Origin: Thiotrichaceae bacterium
GTDB lineage: Bacteria; Pseudomonadota; Gammaproteobacteria; Beggiatoales; Beggiatoaceae
Direction of reading: 5' to 3'
Assembly: GCA_028688145.1 (NCBI GenBank)
Contig: JAQTYU010000002.1
Location: 186,001-250,000, forward strand
Length of the DNA: 64,000 nt
Shown here piece by piece: positions 9,151-17,073 of the stretch; position 1 is the first letter of the stretch; each line of letters starts with the position of its first letter. Under the pieces are notes generated by a model. It saw only the letters and a program-made list of their open reading frames with translations, was not told where the DNA came from and made no database searches. Position numbers and translations under genes: made by a program.

Positions 9151-9939
9151 ATGCTAAACGGTAAAAAAATTGTTGTGGTGATGCCTGCGTATAATGCAGA
9201 ACGCACGGTGCGCCAAACTTATGCAGAAATTCCCCATGAAATTGTCGATGCGGTGATTTTGGTCGATGATAGAAGCTCGGATGCCACCGCCCAAGTTTCC
9301 AAGTCTTTGGGAATTCACACCATTTTGCACACCCAAAATTTGGGCTATGGTGGCAATCAAAAAACCTGTTATAAAGCGGCTTTGGAATTGGGCGCGGACA
9401 TTGTTATCATGTTGCACCCCGATTACCAATACACGCCAAAACTCATTACCGCAATGGCTTCATTGATTGCAAACGGCTTGTTTGATTGCGTGTTAGGCTC
9501 GCGCATTTTGGGCACGGGCGCGTTGGCGGGGGGAATGCCTGTTTATAAATACATCGCCAACCGCTTTTTAACTTTGTATCAAAATGTGCTGGTGAGTCAC
9601 AAGCTTTCGGAATATCACACCGGCTATCGCGCCTTTTCCAAAGAGATTTTACAAAGCTTGCCGTTGACAGAAAACTCGAATGATTTCGTGTTTGATAATC
9701 AAATGCTGCTGCAAATTATTTATGCAGGATTTCGCATTGGGGAAATCACTTGTCCGACTTTATATTTTGAAGATGCCTCTTCAATCAGCTTCCAACGCTC
9801 GGTAAAATATGGCTTAGGCGTGCTTAAAACCACGGTTGAATTTGTGCTGCATCGTGGAAAATTCCAACAAAGTCCACTATTTAGCTCGCTTGACGAATTG
9901 CGCGAACAACACCGCGCCCAGAATCTCAAAAAGCCGTAA
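9151..9939 (+). CDS. Family 2 glycosyltransferase, DPM1-like
   Basis: GT-A fold glycosyltransferase of 262 residues. It opens KIVVVMPAYNAERTVRQTY, has the nucleotide-sugar motif VILVDDRSSDAT, the metal-binding HPDYQY (in place of the usual DxD) and an LGSRILG acceptor-side loop, in the order of dolichyl-phosphate-mannose-synthase-like GT2 proteins. No membrane helix is evident, so it is probably a soluble or peripheral enzyme using a lipid or polysaccharide acceptor. The gene follows the carbonic anhydrase by 46 bp but shares no obvious function with it. Donor sugar and product cannot be told. Confidence 0.85.
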   Translation: MLNGKKIVVVMPAYNAERTVRQTYAEIPHEIVDAVILVDDRSSDATAQVSKSLGIHTILHTQNLGYGGNQKTCYKAALELGADIVIMLHPDYQYTPKLITAMASLIANGLFDCVLGSRILGTGALAGGMPVYKYIANRFLTLYQNVLVSHKLSEYHTGYRAFSKEILQSLPLTENSNDFVFDNQMLLQIIYAGFRIGEITCPTLYFEDASSISFQRSVKYGLGVLKTTVEFVLHRGKFQQSPLFSSLDELREQHRAQNLKKP

Positions 9940-9974
9940 ACACAGATTCATTTAAGTATCCTCAGGCTCTGCTA

Positions 9975-10017
9975 TTAACAGCATTGCTTGTATTCTATAA
10001 TACTGTCGTTTCGACAG
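9975..10017 (+). promoter_or_regulatory. Candidate dnaN promoter and inverted repeat
   Basis: TTAACA (9975-9980) and TATAAT (9996-10001) are separated by 15 bp, slightly short for a sigma-70 promoter. Immediately downstream is a perfect inverted repeat CTGTCG-TTT-CGACAG (10003-10017), which would overlap the transcription start and could be an operator or a 5' RNA hairpin. Confidence 0.5.
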
Positions 10018-10034
10018 CTTAACGGATGCCTTCC

Positions 10035-11156
10035 ATGTACTTTGAAATTCCCAGAAAAGAATTGCTCCCTTCTTTAAAAATGATTACCAGTGTCGTGGAA
10101 ATGCGGCAAACCTTGCCAATTCTTGGCAATGTGTTAGTACAAGTGGAAAATGCGACTCTGAAATTGACGGCGACTGATGCCGAAGTCGAAATTGCGTGCA
10201 CTTTGCCTTTAGAAGCCAGTTTAGATAGCAGCAATGATGGGGAAACCACGATTCCCGCGCGTAAATTATTCGATATTTGCCGCTCCTTGTCAGACGGTGC
10301 GCCGATTCAAATCAACAACCAAGATGCTGAAGAACGTGCCGTGGTGCGTTCTGGAAAAAGTCGTTTTACTTTATCCTGCCTGCCCGCCAGCGATTTTCCT
10401 TCACGCCAAGCGATTGAAGGGGTGTATCGTTTCAAATTCTCACAACGCACTTTGAAAGAATTATTTGCCCGCACCCAGTTTGCGATGGCGCAGCAAGATG
10501 TGCGTTATTATTTGAACGGCATTTGCTTGGATTTAAACAATGGGCGTTTGTCCGTGGTTGCAACCGATGGACACCGTTTAGCGATGGGCAGCGAGCCTTT
10601 TGATTTAGACGGACACGAGCCGATTCAAGTTATCATCCCGCGTAAAGCCGTCACCGAATTAACCCGCATGTTAGACGGTGCAGACAGTGAAGTCGAAATC
10701 GCCTTAGATGAACATCACATTCAAGTGACGCTTTCACAAAGTCTCAGCCTGAGCAGTAAATTGATTGATGGGCGTTTCCCTGACTATTTAAGTGTGATTC
10801 CGCATCGTACTGAACGCACTGCGGTGATTGCTGCGGATGCGTTGAAACAAGCCTTGTCGCGGGTTGCGATTTTGTCGAATGAAAAATATAAGGGGGTGCG
10901 TTTAAGCCTGTCGAATAATTTGTTGAAAGTGACGGCGCGTAACCCCGAACAAGAAGAAGCGGAAGAAGAATTAGAAATTGTTTATGAAGGCGAAGAATTT
11001 GAAATTGGCTTTAATGTCAATTACTTGCTGGATGTGTTGAGCGTAATCAATGCCAAAGAAGTGGACTTACGTTTTAACGACCCGAACAGCAGTTGTTTGA
11101 TTACCCCGCATGATGTGGAAAGCGTGCAATACGTGATTATGCCGATGCGCCTCTAG
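10035..11156 (+). CDS. dnaN: DNA polymerase III beta subunit (sliding clamp)
   Basis: Ring-shaped processivity clamp for DNA polymerase III. Three clamp domains are present with LPILGNVLVQV, TIPARKLFDICRSL, LPASDFP, QDVRYYLNGI, VATDGHRLA, ILSNEKYKGVRL and the universal C-terminus VIMPMRL, all in E. coli DnaN order. I choose the second Met (MYFEIPRKELL) as start because E. coli DnaN begins at the equivalent position; an in-frame ATG lies 9 bp upstream at 10026. Length is 373-376 residues. It stands apart from dnaA, recF or gyrB, which normally flank it; here the neighbours are a glycosyltransferase and a GspM-like gene. It appears intact and well conserved. Confidence 0.95.
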   Translation: MYFEIPRKELLPSLKMITSVVEMRQTLPILGNVLVQVENATLKLTATDAEVEIACTLPLEASLDSSNDGETTIPARKLFDICRSLSDGAPIQINNQDAEERAVVRSGKSRFTLSCLPASDFPSRQAIEGVYRFKFSQRTLKELFARTQFAMAQQDVRYYLNGICLDLNNGRLSVVATDGHRLAMGSEPFDLDGHEPIQVIIPRKAVTELTRMLDGADSEVEIALDEHHIQVTLSQSLSLSSKLIDGRFPDYLSVIPHRTERTAVIAADALKQALSRVAILSNEKYKGVRLSLSNNLLKVTARNPEQEEAEEELEIVYEGEEFEIGFNVNYLLDVLSVINAKEVDLRFNDPNSSCLITPHDVESVQYVIMPMRL

Positions 11157-11173
11157 GCGAATTGAAAACCCTC

Positions 11174-11265
11174 ACTGCGCCCCTAAATCCCCTAAAGGGG
11201 ACTTTAAAGATAAAAAATATTTATCTCTAATATCTAGCCCCCTTTAGGGGGTTGGGGGCTTCAGT
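11174..11265. repeat. CCCCTAAAGG palindromic repeat, full copy
   Basis: ACTGCGCCCCTAAATCCCC, then TAAAGGGGACTTTAAAGATA, then after a short AT-rich centre AGCCCCCTTTAGGGGGTTGGGGGCTTCAGT. It is nearly identical in layout to the copy at 41.9 kb. It lies 17 bp past the dnaN stop codon and may terminate its transcript. Confidence 0.85.
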
Positions 11266-11301
11266 AAAAATACCTCCTGCCCACAAACCGACTTCACCCC
11301 C

Positions 11302-11874
11302 ATGCCTATTGATAAACTGCTTGAAGAATTACGCAATAACACCCGTTTGCGCCTTGGCATTTGGCTGATTTTGGCAATTGTGTTGGGTTATAGCTTGTTG
11401 GTGATGGATGATTATCGCAAACAATTGGCAACGGAACATCAAAGCTTAGCCGAGCGTTTGGATAAATTAGAAACCTTGGTTAAACAAACAGTTTGGACGG
11501 AACGCGCCACCGCTGCCCATGCTTTGCAAGTGCAAGTTGAAAGCAAATTATGGGTGGCAAATAGCAAAGGTTTAGCACAAGCCAATGTACAAGCTTGGCT
11601 AGATGGTCAATTGAAATTATTGAAAATTACTGACCCGCGTTTAAAAGTAGAGGCGGCGGTAGAAAACAGTCAGCACCGCAATTTGTGGCAGGTCAGCGGG
11701 CAAATCGACGGTATTTTTACCCCTAGCACGATGGAACAGTTTTTATTGAATATTGCCACCCATCCGCAATGGATTCTGGTGGAACGTTTAGAAATTCGGC
11801 AAGGGCAGCCTTCTCGTTTCACGATGGTTGTCACCGCCTATTTTCAAGCCCCACAGCAGGCTTCCAGCACCTAA
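11302..11874 (+). CDS. GspM/PilO-like inner-membrane protein
   Basis: A 190-residue protein with one predicted membrane helix (about residues 18-34, LGIWLILAIVLGYSLLVM), a short cytoplasmic N-terminus, a coiled-coil segment (about 38-75) and a C-terminal alpha/beta domain containing LWQVSGQIDGIFTPSTMEQF and ILVERLEIRQG. This is the layout of type II secretion GspM and type IV pilus PilO proteins, whose ferredoxin-like domain is in the periplasm. Sequence identity is too low for a firm name. Other secretion genes (gspJ, gspK) lie 3 kb away on the opposite strand, so the system would be split. The preceding repeat separates it from dnaN. Confidence 0.55.
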   Translation: MPIDKLLEELRNNTRLRLGIWLILAIVLGYSLLVMDDYRKQLATEHQSLAERLDKLETLVKQTVWTERATAAHALQVQVESKLWVANSKGLAQANVQAWLDGQLKLLKITDPRLKVEAAVENSQHRNLWQVSGQIDGIFTPSTMEQFLLNIATHPQWILVERLEIRQGQPSRFTMVVTAYFQAPQQASST

Positions 11875-11934
11875 ATTGCTGCATGGCATAATTATTGATA
11901 TACCCCCTCTTCAAGTCATGCAGAGGAACTTATC

Positions 11935-12210
11935 ATGTTCGATGGCAGCACAGTGTTGGGTATGAGTTTAGTCGGATTGGGTCTTGGGGCATTCGTCCTG
12001 CTGCATTTGCTTCGACTACGTAATAAGTATTTATTTTCTTTGATATATTCCCCAGAGTTTGGCAATTTACCGCGTGTCTCTTGTTATGGCACGCCTGCAC
12101 CGCCCCGTCATCCAGAATTTCCTGCGGTGTTGAGCAGTGACTACCCCAGCGCGCAATTTGTCAATCCACACCACATGATTACAGGGGCTATCCGTATAGA
12201 AGCCATTTGA
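11935..12210 (+). CDS. Small single-helix membrane protein, unknown
   Basis: I do not recognise a family. The 91-residue product has one hydrophobic segment (about residues 7-27, VLGMSLVGLGLGAFVLLHLL) followed by LRLRNKY, which suggests a cytoplasmic C-terminal half, and then a Pro-rich region. A good ribosome binding site (AGAGGA, eight bases before ATG) supports translation. It follows the GspM-like gene by 60 bp on the same strand and could be in its transcript. It ends just before a transposase wreck, so its C-terminus might have been altered by that insertion. Confidence 0.5.
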   Translation: MFDGSTVLGMSLVGLGLGAFVLLHLLRLRNKYLFSLIYSPEFGNLPRVSCYGTPAPPRHPEFPAVLSSDYPSAQFVNPHHMITGAIRIEAI

Positions 12211-12289
12211 AGTCTTTGGTAAGATGTAAAATATGACGAATAAAGAATCAAAGCTAAACAAAATGAGCCCTTATTAATTAGCCCTTATT

Positions 12290-12730
12290 CAAGCAGCCTG
12301 AACGATGCAGAGTGGGCAATCGCATCCTATTCGATACGATGCTTTATCAACTCAAAAATAGCTGCAACTGGGCTGACCTCCCCCAAGGATTTTCCGCCTT
12401 ATTCAAGCGTCTATTGATATTACAAATAATAGAGGGCTTTGGACATCATCGATAAACTGATGTCTCGTTTACATGAAAGCCTCAGAGAGCACTCAAAAAA
12501 AACCTAAATGGACAAGCCCTGATAATGGTGGATTCCCAAGCGGTGAAGAATACCTGTCTCGCCAGTCGTCAGAGTAGGGGATATTGCTTTTACAATGCCA
12601 CCAACGGTATTAAAAGACATTTAGCAGTGGATAGAATTTAGGCTTTCCCTTGTTTACGCACTGTAGTAAAGCTAATATCAGCGATGACTTAGGTTTGATT
12701 GATTGGAAACTTTATGCGGTCAAAGTTGTA
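12290..12730 (+). pseudogene. Degenerate IS5-like transposase
   Basis: Fragments of an IS5-family transposase can be read in shifting frames: LNDAEWAIAS at the start, MLYQLKNSCNWADLPQ, DFPPYSSVY, DKLMSRLHES, VDSQAVKNTCLAS carrying the first catalytic Asp, GYCFYNATNGIKRHLAVD and finally DDLGLIDWKLYAV-like sequence. Several frameshifts, stops and an early deletion make it non-functional. It ends directly against half of a MITE-like repeat, which may be the relic of the element's own end. Confidence 0.7.
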
Positions 12731-12816
12731 TGGCGGCTACGCCTTATACACCCTACGTTTAATAAATATTTTTAAAATTAATATGTTATTACTTTAACTG
12801 CGTAACTCCTAAATCT
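12729..12816. repeat. Right half of the TTAGGAGTTACGCAG MITE-like repeat
   Basis: It contains GGCTACGCCTTATACACCCTACG, cited here as GCTACGCCTTATACACCC, then AATATGTTATTA and the terminal AACTGCGTAACTCCTAA. These align with the right half of the complete 125-bp element at 16.3 kb. The left end is missing where it meets the IS5-like pseudogene. Confidence 0.75.
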
Positions 12817-12864
12817 TTTTGTTTTGTGACGTTTAGTTAGCTTTAGAGGAGATACCGTTATAAT

Positions 12865-12909
12865 AAAAAAAGACCTGTTCAGCGACGCGCTTGCAACAGG
12901 TCTTTTTTA
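12865..12909. terminator. Bidirectional intrinsic terminator downstream of rpoH
   Basis: Stem AAAAAAAGACCTGTT against AACAGGTCTTTTTT with a 15-base loop. Read on the minus strand it lies 45 bp beyond the rpoH stop codon and ends in a T-run; the A-run on the other side makes it usable in both directions. Confidence 0.85.
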
Positions 12910-12953
12910 TATTTGGGGATTAAAACAGAGGATCACACAACGGTGATGCGAGA

Positions 12954-13820
12954 CTATGCCACGAGAGAAGCTAAACTCTTTTTGAGTTTTTTCATGGCAT
13001 TATTTTCGATTTGGCGAATACGTTCTGCGGAAACCTGATATTGATCCGCCAATTCTTGCAAAGTCGCTTTGTCATCATTTAACCAGCGTCTTTGTAAAAT
13101 ATCTTGGCTACGCTCGTCTAATTCTGACAAGGCGTGGTGTAATTGTCCGTTGCCATGATTTTCCCATTCATCTTGTTCGATCACAATCGCGGGATCATAA
13201 CGATTATCTTCCAAATAAGAGACGGGCGCGACGCTGTCGTTTTCATCGTCCATTTCCGTGGGCAAATCAAAAGAAGTGTCATTACCACTCAAGCGTGATT
13301 CCATTTCTAAAACATCTTTCGCAGTCACGCCTAAATCTTGGGCAACGTGATCGACTTCTGCTTTGGTCATCCAGCCTAAACGTTTTTTCGCACTGCGTAA
13401 GTTAAAAAATAATTTGCGTTGCGCTTTGGTGGTGGCAACTTTAACAATGCGCCAGTTGCGTAAAATATATTCATGAATTTCAGCACGAATCCAGTGCACT
13501 GCAAAGGACACTAAACGCACGCCGACAGTGGGATCAAAGCGTTTCACCGCTTTCATCAACCCGATACTGCCTTCTTGGACTAAATCACTTTGGGGTAAGC
13601 CATAACCGCGATACGTGTTCGCAATATGCAGCACAAAGCGCAAATGCGACATCACCAAGGTGCGTGCGGCTTCTAAATCATTGTGTTCACGATAACGGGC
13701 AGCAAGTTCACGCTCTTTTTCCACGGTCAACATGGGAATCGTACGGATGGCCTGCGCGTAGTTTTCTATGCTTTGTCCTGGAACGGCAAGTTGCAAATTA
13801 AGCGTCAATGTGTTCGACAT
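12954..13820 (-). CDS. rpoH: RNA polymerase heat-shock sigma factor (sigma-32)
   Basis: Alternative sigma factor for heat-shock promoters. It has region 2 with [20 protein letters not shown] and [19 protein letters not shown], the RpoH box segment around [17 protein letters not shown] that distinguishes RpoH from other sigma-70 proteins, and region 4 with [21 protein letters not shown]-like sequence (here [18 protein letters not shown]). I place the start at the ATG ending at 13820 ([10 protein letters not shown]), giving 288 residues, close to E. coli RpoH. A longer frame begins with GTG at 13865, but that codon lies inside the CIRCE operator and cannot be the true start. AGAGAG nine bases before the ATG is the likely ribosome binding site. 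Confidence 0.95.
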   Translation of the reverse strand: MSNTLTLNLQLAVPGQSIENYAQAIRTIPMLTVEKERELAARYREHNDLEAARTLVMSHLRFVLHIANTYRGYGLPQSDLVQEGSIGLMKAVKRFDPTVGVRLVSFAVHWIRAEIHEYILRNWRIVKVATTKAQRKLFFNLRSAKKRLGWMTKAEVDHVAQDLGVTAKDVLEMESRLSGNDTSFDLPTEMDDENDSVAPVSYLEDNRYDPAIVIEQDEWENHGNGQLHHALSELDERSQDILQRRWLNDDKATLQELADQYQVSAERIRQIENNAMKKLKKSLASLVA

Positions 13821-13858
13821 CCTTTTATGCTCTCTAGTGAGATTTGTTACTGTAAATT

Positions 13859-13885
13859 TTAGCACTCTACTGTCAAGAGTGCTAA
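13859..13885 (-). promoter_or_regulatory. CIRCE operator (HrcA site) overlapping the rpoH promoter
   Basis: The sequence is a perfect match to the CIRCE consensus TTAGCACTC-N9-GAGTGCTAA, nine of nine bases in each arm. On the minus strand the spacer begins TTGACA, a consensus -35 box, with TACAGT 16 bases further as a fair -10 box, so HrcA binding would block this rpoH promoter. The operator is 38 bp upstream of the chosen rpoH start codon. hrcA itself is not in the window. Confidence 0.9.
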
Positions 13886-14214
13886 TAATTTAATCGCAAA
13901 TAAATGTAAATTAAGACTTATACTTGAGCTTAATACTCATGTATTATTATGTCAATATGTGCTGAGTATGAGAAAACTGTAAAAATTGTCAAGTGTTTTT
14001 TATATGAAAGGCAGCAATAAATTGTTTTAAAGCGTGGGCGTAATGCTGCAATTTAATTGCACTATTAAAAAAATAACTTGTCAATTCAAGTTAATAGGGA
14101 AAATTCTGGAGAAGGGGCTGAAGGTAGTTAAAAGTTTTCGCTAATACCCACGATTTTAAATTTCTTTCATGCCCTCTGGTCTAAAGATAACACTAATACA
14201 GATAAGATATATGG
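13886..14214. other. AT-rich region between gspK and rpoH
   Basis: About 330 bp with no gene that I can support. It is downstream of gspK and upstream of the rpoH promoter. No strong terminator hairpin for gspK was found; further rpoH promoters could lie here but none stands out. Confidence 0.4.
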
Positions 14215-15168
14215 TTATTTATCGCGTGTTTCAAAACTTACGCCGTCTTGAATCCGTGAAACCACACGCACTTTATCCGTAATCCGTTCCAGCACGCTGC
14301 TCATCAGCGTTTGCCCACGATCCAATTGCACACGACTGCTGTATAAAAAATAATTGCTGCTCAAACTTAAACTTTGCGAATCAACCATTTTCAAACCTGC
14401 CAGCACGGGATTGGCGAGTACAGCTTGTAAAGTCTCAAAGGCTTTTTGATCGCGTCCCGCAATTAATTGAGTTGCCGCCGCTTCACTCAAACCTTCTGCC
14501 AAAGACATAATCACGGGAATTGTGGCGGTGTTTAAATTAATTTGGGTGCGCGTTGGCAAGGTACAAACATGCGGTAATAAGCGTTGATAAAATTCAGGAG
14601 TCATTCCCGCCAACAAACGCAGTTCGGTGGGACTTCGTAAGGCTTGATTCGCAGCACGATAGGACGGCGTTTTTAATAAATAGGCATTATCTTCCGCACC
14701 TTCGGGCAAGGAAATCTCGGCATCCGCATCCATCCAATCAATCACCACCTGCGACAAATTCACGGGCATTTGTAAGGCTAAAAGTAGGCGTTGAAATTGC
14801 TGCACATCTTCGGGGCTGACTTTGCCATCTTTCAGTAAATTATTTAAATTGAAGCGTCCTTGTAAATCTTCAATTTGCCCAATCATGCTGCCACCTTCGA
14901 TAGGAATCGCTGACAGCCGCATTGCCCAAATATCTTGTAAACCATCAATTTTATTCAGACTTAAATCGCGAATTAAAATCCGCATTGCCCAAGTTTCGCC
15001 GCCAAAAGCGTACTGCAAAGCTTGGTCGTGATGAATAAAATTGGTACTGCGCCGAATCGCTAGGTGCTGTTGACCGAGCATAGAAACCGCGACAATGGTC
15101 GCAAGCGCAGTGATTAATAATGCAGTAATCAGCGCAACGCCTGTTTGGTAAATAGGTTTAAAATTCAT
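14215..15168 (-). CDS. gspK: Type II secretion minor pseudopilin GspK
   Basis: Minor pseudopilin at the tip of the type II secretion pseudopilus. The N-terminus MNFKPIYQTGVALITALLIT has the prepilin peptidase site (Gly before VAL) and the hydrophobic helix, lacking Glu5 as is typical of GspK. The large globular domain is recognisable from DLQGRFNLNNL, VVIDWMDADAE, YRAANQALRSPTELR and the helix-hairpin-helix-like INLNTATIPVIMSL. I choose the ATG ending at 15168 because it overlaps the gspJ stop codon as ATGA; this gives 317 residues, close to family length. A start 39 bp upstream is possible but would lengthen the prepilin leader unusually. Confidence 0.88.
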   Translation of the reverse strand: MNFKPIYQTGVALITALLITALATIVAVSMLGQQHLAIRRSTNFIHHDQALQYAFGGETWAMRILIRDLSLNKIDGLQDIWAMRLSAIPIEGGSMIGQIEDLQGRFNLNNLLKDGKVSPEDVQQFQRLLLALQMPVNLSQVVIDWMDADAEISLPEGAEDNAYLLKTPSYRAANQALRSPTELRLLAGMTPEFYQRLLPHVCTLPTRTQINLNTATIPVIMSLAEGLSEAAATQLIAGRDQKAFETLQAVLANPVLAGLKMVDSQSLSLSSNYFLYSSRVQLDRGQTLMSSVLERITDKVRVVSRIQDGVSFETRDK

Positions 15169-15824
15169 GTGCCCGCCACTTGAAACAGTCGGGTGATTTT
15201 GCCCCATTTTTTCGAGGTTAAAGTAATTTCAATCGCACGGAATTGCGGGGTAACGCTGACCATGCCCACAGGCGGCGGTGTCACCACAACATTGCTGGCG
15301 GGATATTCAGTGAGCCATTGAAATTGCTCGTCTAACACCCGCCATTCCACGGATTTAATATCATCTAATAGCGCGATTTTATCGGCGCGGGAATCTTGGG
15401 CGCGGTCTAAAACTCGCCAACTGTAGCGCCATAAACTGTCTTGTTCGACAGTATAGGCGATGCGCTGCAATTGGCTACGCGCTTGCTGGGCAGGATTGCG
15501 CCAACCTGCTTGGGTAAATTCTAAACGCGCAGGGGAAGTATTACGCAGTTGTAGCACAGGTTGCACCTCGCCAAATTCATTGCGAATGCTACGCGGAATA
15601 AACTGTTCAATATCGCGCTGTATCCAACTGACGGCAGTTTGCAGCCGCGCCAATTGTTGCAGGGTAATTTCGGTGCGCTGCTGTATATCCATCACCGTCA
15701 ATAAACCGCTGTACGCTAAGCTTGCCAAAATCGCAAAAATTGCCATCGCGACTAGCAGCTCTAGCAAGGTAAATGCTTGTTGTAATCGTTTTGACTTGCA
15801 GCAGAAACAGGGAGAATATGCCAT
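15165..15824 (-). CDS. gspJ: Type II secretion minor pseudopilin GspJ
   Basis: Minor pseudopilin that partners GspK and GspI. It has the N-methylation signature AFTLLELLVAMAIFAILASLAY after a basic leader (KSKRLQQ), shown here as AFTLLELLVAMAIFA, with Glu5 present. Ala rather than Gly stands before the Phe. The soluble part contains VSWIQRDIEQFIPRSIR and LDDIKSVEWRVLD, which match GspJ rather than GspI or GspH. The gene overlaps gspK by four bases. gspG, H, I and L are not adjacent: the gene is divergent from a thioredoxin gene, so this looks like a detached fragment of a secretion operon. Confidence 0.85.
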   Translation of the reverse strand: MAYSPCFCCKSKRLQQAFTLLELLVAMAIFAILASLAYSGLLTVMDIQQRTEITLQQLARLQTAVSWIQRDIEQFIPRSIRNEFGEVQPVLQLRNTSPARLEFTQAGWRNPAQQARSQLQRIAYTVEQDSLWRYSWRVLDRAQDSRADKIALLDDIKSVEWRVLDEQFQWLTEYPASNVVVTPPPVGMVSVTPQFRAIEITLTSKKWGKITRLFQVAGT

Positions 15825-15872
15825 AATTATATTTCATTAGAACCAAAAATTATTACAAAGGAGGTTAGGATT

Positions 15873-16235
15873 GTGGCAACGTTAGAATTAACCGCACAGA
15901 ATTTTGAAGAAACCATCACCCAAAACGATATGGTAATTATTGATTTTTGGGCTCCGTGGTGTGGACCCTGCCGTAGTTTTGCACCGATTTATGAGCAAGT
16001 TTCAGAGAAATATCCTCATGCCGTGTTTGCGAAAATCAACACTGAAGTTGAGCAAGACTTATCCAATCACTTCAATATTCGTTCTATCCCAACGCTGATG
16101 ATTTTCCGTGAACAAATTATTCTGTTTATGCAAGCAGGCAGTTTACCCGCCTCTGCTTTGGAAGAAATTTTGAATAAGGCGCAAGCCTTAGATATGAGTG
16201 TTGTTCGTGATGAAGTGGCGAAACAACACGCTTAG
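15873..16235 (+). CDS. Thioredoxin-family protein
   Basis: A 120-residue thioredoxin-fold protein with the active site WCGPC (Cys30, Cys33), the preceding VIIDFWAP strand and the cis-Pro loop in IRSIPTLMIF. There is no signal peptide, so it acts in the cytoplasm as a disulfide reductase. It starts with GTG, supported by a very strong AAAGGAGGT Shine-Dalgarno sequence seven bases upstream. Phe and Ser replace the usual MIAP sequence after the active site (CRSFAPIYEQV), and the C-terminal helix is longer than in TrxA; it may be a second thioredoxin rather than the housekeeping one. Confidence 0.9.
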   Translation: MATLELTAQNFEETITQNDMVIIDFWAPWCGPCRSFAPIYEQVSEKYPHAVFAKINTEVEQDLSNHFNIRSIPTLMIFREQIILFMQAGSLPASALEEILNKAQALDMSVVRDEVAKQHA

Positions 16236-16249
16236 ATTTTGAGTGTTCC

Positions 16250-16326
16250 TGACTGTGCCCCCAACCCTCAAAAGGGACGTTGAAACATTAATCAATTGTT
16301 TCTGTTTCGTCCCCTTTAGGGCGGGT
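16250..16326. repeat. Degenerate CCCCTAAAGG palindromic repeat
   Basis: GACTGTGCCCCCAACCC, then AAAAGGGACGTTGAAACATTAA, and a shortened right arm GTCCCCTTTAGGGCGGG. It begins 15 bp after the thioredoxin stop codon. The outer right arm is lost. Confidence 0.6.
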
Positions 16327-16344
16327 TAAAGATTTTAATAACTA

Positions 16345-16469
16345 TTAGGAGTTACGCAGTTGAATTTATAAGCAGTTCATAGGGTGTATAAGGCGTAGCC
16401 GTCATACACCTTACGCTTGATAAATCTTTTTTACTTAATATGTTATTAATTCAACTGCGTAACTCCTAA
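16345..16469. repeat. 125-bp MITE with perfect 21-bp terminal inverted repeats
   Basis: The left end TTAGGAGTTACGCAGTTGAA(T) is exactly mirrored by the right end beginning ATTCAACTGCGTAACTCC at 16449. In the centre a second palindrome, GGGTGTATAAGGCGTAGCC followed by GTCATACACC, forms a hairpin. It has no coding capacity. No clear target duplication was seen. Half or altered copies occur at 12.7 and 23.6 kb. Confidence 0.88.
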
Positions 16470-16479
16470 TGGTTTCAAC

Positions 16480-16920
16480 TCCCCGCACACATTTTCATGA
16501 TTCCATCCGTCACCGAACTTATGTCCTTGTATCTACTTTGCAAACAAATAAGCACTCGCCTTCTCACTACTGATGTAATAGCGATCACTTTTAACCTATA
16601 TTTTCCCACGACAACCTTGGCGATAAACTAAAAGCAAACTACGTAAACCTGCCCATTCTTCCAAAGCAGCCACTATCTAGAGATTCATCCTATAACCTAC
16701 ATTACGACCATGAGTCTTTTATGTATCACTATGAACTGATTGTGGTTTTCTTTCCCAGACAGATTCTAACAACAGCTTACGCAGCTTCTTTTGATTCCCT
16801 TTCACAGGAATAACATAGCCGCGCTTATTCTTTACAATCAGCTCTACTGTTTTTTGAGTGTGAAACGCGTCTGAAGTAAATATAGCTTTCTCAACCTCTG
16901 GCTTTACGAGAGTCACTCCG
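16480..16920 (-). pseudogene. Degenerate ISAs1-like transposase
   Basis: Reading the minus strand, a 65-residue open stretch (16719-16916) gives FTSDAFHTQKTVELIVKN and YVIPVKGNQKKLRKLL, typical of the catalytic core of ISAs1/H-repeat transposases. Further downstream, after frameshifts and stops, ALEEWAGLRSLLLVYRQG, SDRYYISSEKASAYLFAK and HKFGDGWNHENVCG correspond to the family's C-terminal part. The N-terminal third is absent. It is a relic and sits next to the complete MITE. Confidence 0.75.
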
Positions 16921-17073
16921 TGTGTTTAGGTTTGAGAGTAAACTGCTTATATATTGTAAATCAATTGGTTAAAATATATTCTTATTTAACTGCATACTAT
17001 ACTATAGTCTTTGATGCAGCTCTCTCCTAAAGAGGGTTGAGGGCACGGTTGAGTTGTTTTTTGACGACACTGT

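Noticed and set aside
9940-10034. Replication origin near dnaN
   Set aside because: No cluster of DnaA boxes (TTATCCACA-like) and no dnaA, recF or gyrB neighbours were seen.
13821-13865. Longer rpoH frame starting with GTG at 13865
   Set aside because: The GTG lies inside the CIRCE operator and the TTGACA promoter element; RpoH homologues begin near the internal ATG at 13820.
16719-16916. A functional 65-residue gene
   Set aside because: It is the only open stretch in an ISAs1-like transposase relic; the reading continues in other frames after stops.
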